Shown piece by piece: positions 60,845-64,000 of a stretch of DNA of 64,000 bases; positions within the stretch are counted from its first letter, which is position 1, and each line of letters opens with the position of its first letter. The notes beneath the pieces were generated by a model that was not told where the DNA came from, searched no databases, and was given only the letters and a program-made list of their open reading frames with translations. This stretch comes from Massospora cicadina (Eukaryota; Entomophthoromycota; Entomophthoromycetes; Entomophthorales; Entomophthoraceae). Made by a program: the position numbers and the translations under genes. The DNA is taken from contig JAKSZP010009255.1 in assembly GCA_022478985.1 (NCBI GenBank), positions 124,001 to 188,000 of the forward strand. Direction: 5' to 3'.

Positions 60845-62726
60845 GGAAGCCATTTATGGTAGAAACTAGTGCTTTGAATTATGCTGTAGGTGCAGTGTTG
60901 TTACAGGTGGGGGAAGGCGGGCTTGAACACCCCATGTGTTATTTTAGCTGCAAAATGCTCCTTTCCAAAAAAATTATCCAATATATGATAAGGAACTGCT
61001 GGTGGTGGTGGCAGCCTTGCAGGAATGGCAGCACCACCTGCTCTATGCCCAACACCCTTTCATTATTTGAATGGACCATAAAGATTTAGAATAAAATTGT
61101 GCACCCAGGAAGATGAACAAGCGGCAGGCCAGACGGCATGTGGAGCTAGTCCAATACAATTTCCAGGTAGAATACAGGCCAGGATAGTCAATTGTCCTGG
61201 CAGACTGGTTGAGTGGAGATGAAGGCTTAGCATATAAGAAGGAGGAATTGTAGGAGTTTAATACAGCCACAATGTTCATCTGGACCAAATCACAATGATT
61301 GAGGGTGATGGAAGTGAGTTGGGGGAGGAAGTCCACCAGAAGCAAATAATGTCAGAATTCAGCTGGCAATTGAAGGCTGAGATGAAGGAGGGACAGCCTC
61401 ATGAGCGCCATAGGGCCTTCATGAAGAGGCGTGGGGTGTTATACCACAATTCTAGAGTATGGGTTCACAACCCATCATTACAACGGGAGGTAATTTGGGT
61501 CTCGCATGATCATCCGTTGATGGGTTATCTGGAGTGGAGAAGATGGTGGAGTTGGTGCGATAAAACTATTAGTGGTTGGATCTGCATAGGAATGTCAAGA
61601 ACTATGTGAGAGATTGTTTGGTATGTGCAAAATTAAAACCCTCAAGGGAACCTCCATTGGGTAAGTTAAGCCCACTGCAGATACCATATGCGCCATGGAA
61701 TTCAATTAGCATCAATTTCATAATGGGTCTTCTGAAGGTGCAGGGGAAGAATGCAGTTATGGTGGTCATGGATAGACTGACCAAATACTCTGATTTTTTC
61801 TCATGCACAGGGAGTTTTTCAGAAAAGGATGCATTAAGGATCTTCATTGATGAAGTGTTCTCCCAGCATGGGTTACCTGGGGAAATCATTTGGACCGTGG
61901 TCAACAATTTGTCTCAAAATTCTGGTCAAGTTTGCTGGGAAATTTGGAAATCAGGCCTGGTTGGTCCTTGGTGTACCATCCCCAATCCAATGGACTGAAG
62001 GAGAGGGTGAATCAGATACTTGAGCAGTATATCTGGTATTATGTCTCCGACCAGCAGGATGACTGGGTTCCATGGGTTTGGATGGCCCAGTATGCCTATA
62101 ACAATCATTGTCAATCATCAACAGGAATAACTCCATTTTTTGCAAATCATGGTCTAAATTCCAGATTGGATGGGGATCCATGGGTGGAGTGTCGGAGGGT
62201 GGATGAGATGGCACATACCATGGTGGATATCTGGTAGAAGCTATGAGGAAATTTGGAGTAGGCAGTGGCTCGGCAGAAGCAACAAGCAGATTGACAAAGA
62301 GCACCAGATCCAGCGTTTGAGCATGAGGACTGGGTATTGATGGCGGCTAAGAACTATGCTGTTCCGGTTAGGAGTCATAAGCTGGGTCCAAAATTTTTGG
62401 GCAATAACAGATCATTTGAGCCATTAAACAGGTTGATTTTGAATTGATTGCCAATAAGTTTTAAGACCCATCCAGTGATTCACACTTCCCAGTTTCGGGC
62501 ATTCAAAGGAATAGGTTTGGAATGACCAGGTCTGTTAAACCCTAAGGAAGGGGATGTTCCAGAATATGAGGTGGAACGGATATTGGATGTGAGATGGGTG
62601 AGGGCTGGCAGCAACTGCTGGTGAAGTGGAAAGACTATCCAGTGGAGGAGGCGACGTGGCAGATGAAGGAAGACTGCGCACAATGCCCAGGGAAGGTCCA
62701 GGAGTTTTGGGCCTCACAGGGGGTGA
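60845..62726 (+). pseudogene. RNase H, integrase and chromodomain of chromovirus B
   Basis: RNase H starts FMVETSALNYAVGAVLL (60855) and reaches RPG(stop)SIVLADWLS (about 61180). The integrase HHCC region is at about 61500-61640. The core has DRLTKYSDFFSCTGSFSEKD (61770-61829), then WTVVNNLSQNS where DRG is expected, and ERVNQILEQYIWYYVSDQQDDWVPW. The chromodomain (YEVERILDVRWVRAG, frameshift, LVKWKDYPVEEATWQ) is at about 62570-62720. The stop codon lies in the first bases of the LTR. Confidence 0.85.
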
Positions 62727-63376
62727 TGTAACGGACCAGGCGGCACCTGATCTGTACATTGCCTCAGATGGGGTGGCTTTTGATCCGAATGTTGCTTTAA
62801 TACAAAGTACCTTGAACTCGAAGAAGTCAGAGTAAGTGAGAGTTGACATCCTGAAATTAAAATGCATCAGAGAAAAAATGATATCAGGATTATGCATTGC
62901 ATGGATGAAGATCGGGTGGGATGTGAAGTCTTTGCAACCAATGTGCTGGATAGTATTTGAGAGAGCCTAGCATAGGAGGGAGCTTACACATTACTTGCGG
63001 AGTGCTATTTATTAAAGGATGTTTTAGCCTTGAATGGCCAGTTGCATCTTCTATGAAAAATCAGAAATTCTAATAAAAATCGCTTGCTAATAAAAGATAT
63101 TATTTTATTAAAATTATAAGTATCATATTGGAATTATAAGCTCAACCAGTGAGCTTCACGGGGTTTTGGCGTTGTTCTCGGCCCTTTCCTGGTCCCAGAC
63201 CCTGCTGTTGATGTGCAGCGTCATGAGGACAGTTGTGCGGGAATACATGGCAACAATGAGGCCTGGCAGAAGGGTTTATGGATGGCTTCAGCAGGCCTGT
63301 CCCTAGTATGGTCAGTGACATGGCTCTTACTTCCCAATTCCTTTCATGGCATATTGGCGCAAACCCACCTGTTACA
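62727..63376 (+). repeat. 3' LTR of element B
   Basis: 650 bp, TGTAACGG...GTTACA. It contains GTATTTGAG at about 62957-62965, complementary to CTCAAATAC at the start of the internal region (57452-57460). Confidence 0.9.
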
Positions 63377-63381
63377 AGTAT

Positions 63382-64000
63382 AGCAGGAACCTCAGGTTCT
63401 CAGCCATACAACACATGGTAAGGGGAAATCTTGAAGATCCGGTGCTAACTGATATGGTAGGCCATGAGGGCACTGGGAAAATATAGAATCCAGTGAAGAG
63501 GATCTAATTAGCCATCTTTCTCAAGATAGAGACCAAGATTCCATTATCTCTTTTCAACAGTACCATTGATGGAAGGCCGAAAGGGGCTAAGAATAATTGC
63601 TGGGATCTTATAGAGGTGGCTGGAACATTGACCACTTTAGAGGTTAGTTTTTCCCATTAACACAGAGAAGAACCTTGGGGAAACCATGACGAGTGAATAT
63701 ATACTGGTGGAGGAAAGTGGAGGTGGCTTTGGCTGTCTGAGTTGGAAGAGCTGCAGACTCAACCCGTTTGGTAAAGTGATCAATCCCTACCAAAAACCCT
63801 TGATTTCCTACCCATAGTTTGGGGTAGAGGGCCAACCAGATCTAGGCTTAAAGTGTGGTAGTGCTCTTGAGAAGTGGTAGGCTGCTAATGATACCTGGTT
63901 TTGAAGATGGAATGCTTTTATAAATGTTAGACAGGCATCAAGGACTTTGTCATGTTTACATGACTTCATTGTGGGAATCAACTGCCAAGACAAAGATGAA
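63382..64000 (-). pseudogene. integrase core of element A, runs off the right edge
   Basis: On the minus strand, from the right edge downward, are the end of the zinc-binding region, then FLVGIDHFTKRVESAALPTQ and FTRHGFPKVLLCVNG (catalytic region, with DNG read as VNG near 63650). Further on are FPSALMAYHISLAPSS and FPLTMCCMAENLR (about 63480-63390). It continues at 51607 after excision of B. Stops are present. The rest of pol and the 5' LTR lie outside the window. Confidence 0.78.

Larger units (their letters stand above)
51613..63376 (+). mobile_element. Ty3/Gypsy chromovirus B, carrying a LINE and a solo LTR
   Basis: The 5' LTR is 51613-51985 plus 57199-57442, split by LINE 2, with the first bases TG now TA and 34 bp missing relative to the other LTR. 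The 3' LTR is 62727-63376 (650 bp, TGTAAC...GTTACA). The target duplication is AGTAA (51608-51612) and AGTAT (63377-63381), with one change. The internal region encodes gag, protease, RT, RNase H, integrase and chromodomain, with RT and RNase H parted by a solo LTR. The host sequence is the integrase of element A. Confidence 0.9.

Overview
The window is eukaryotic and looks like repeat-rich fungal DNA. Nearly all of it is LTR retrotransposons and LINEs, most of them carrying stop codons and frameshifts. Two elements are Ty3/Gypsy chromoviruses with a C-terminal chromodomain. The LINEs have an ORF1 with a CCHC knuckle, an apurinic endonuclease and an RT. There are no operons, ribosome binding sites or rRNA genes. 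A large-genome fungus (a rust, or an early-diverging lineage) fits best, but the sequence alone does not fix the species.

Layout, left to right. 1-5630: decayed minus-strand Gypsy remnants (gag pieces, protease, zinc knuckle, primer-binding site, part of an LTR). 5631-15199: a complete but dead plus-strand Gypsy element (E) with 1.14-kb LTRs and a long antisense coding relic between integrase and 3' LTR. 15200-16493: AT-rich, unassigned. 16494-39666: one minus-strand Gypsy element (C) split by three later insertions. Its pol is cut by D (20368-31704, TSD CCAAT), a nearly internal-less LTR element. The 5' LTR of D is cut by F (20438-29466, TSD CCAGC), a full Gypsy element related to E that also has the antisense relic. 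The 5' LTR of C is cut by G (33085-38651), a chromovirus.

39667-49317 holds most of the non-LTR-element sequence. It contains an array of palindrome-bearing units, a full-length LINE (40440-45713, 17-bp TSD), a broken gene for a small secreted protein (46506-47232) with a TATA box and poly(A) signal, dispersed repeats, and a SINE (48266-48555, 16-bp TSD).

About 49318-64000 is a second nest. A minus-strand Gypsy element (A) has its 3' LTR cut by a short non-autonomous LTR element (J, 49323-51161, TSD TCTTT) and its integrase cut by chromovirus B (51613-63376). B in turn carries a full-length LINE inside its 5' LTR (51986-57181, 17-bp TSD) and a solo LTR of the D family inside pol (59826-60839, TSD TCCCA).

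What deserves most attention: the antisense coding relic shared by E and F; the two non-autonomous LTR elements D and J with their priming sites and a perfect stem-loop in J; possible self-priming signals in B, G and J; the SINE; and the secreted-protein gene. No function is claimed for the unknown proteins.
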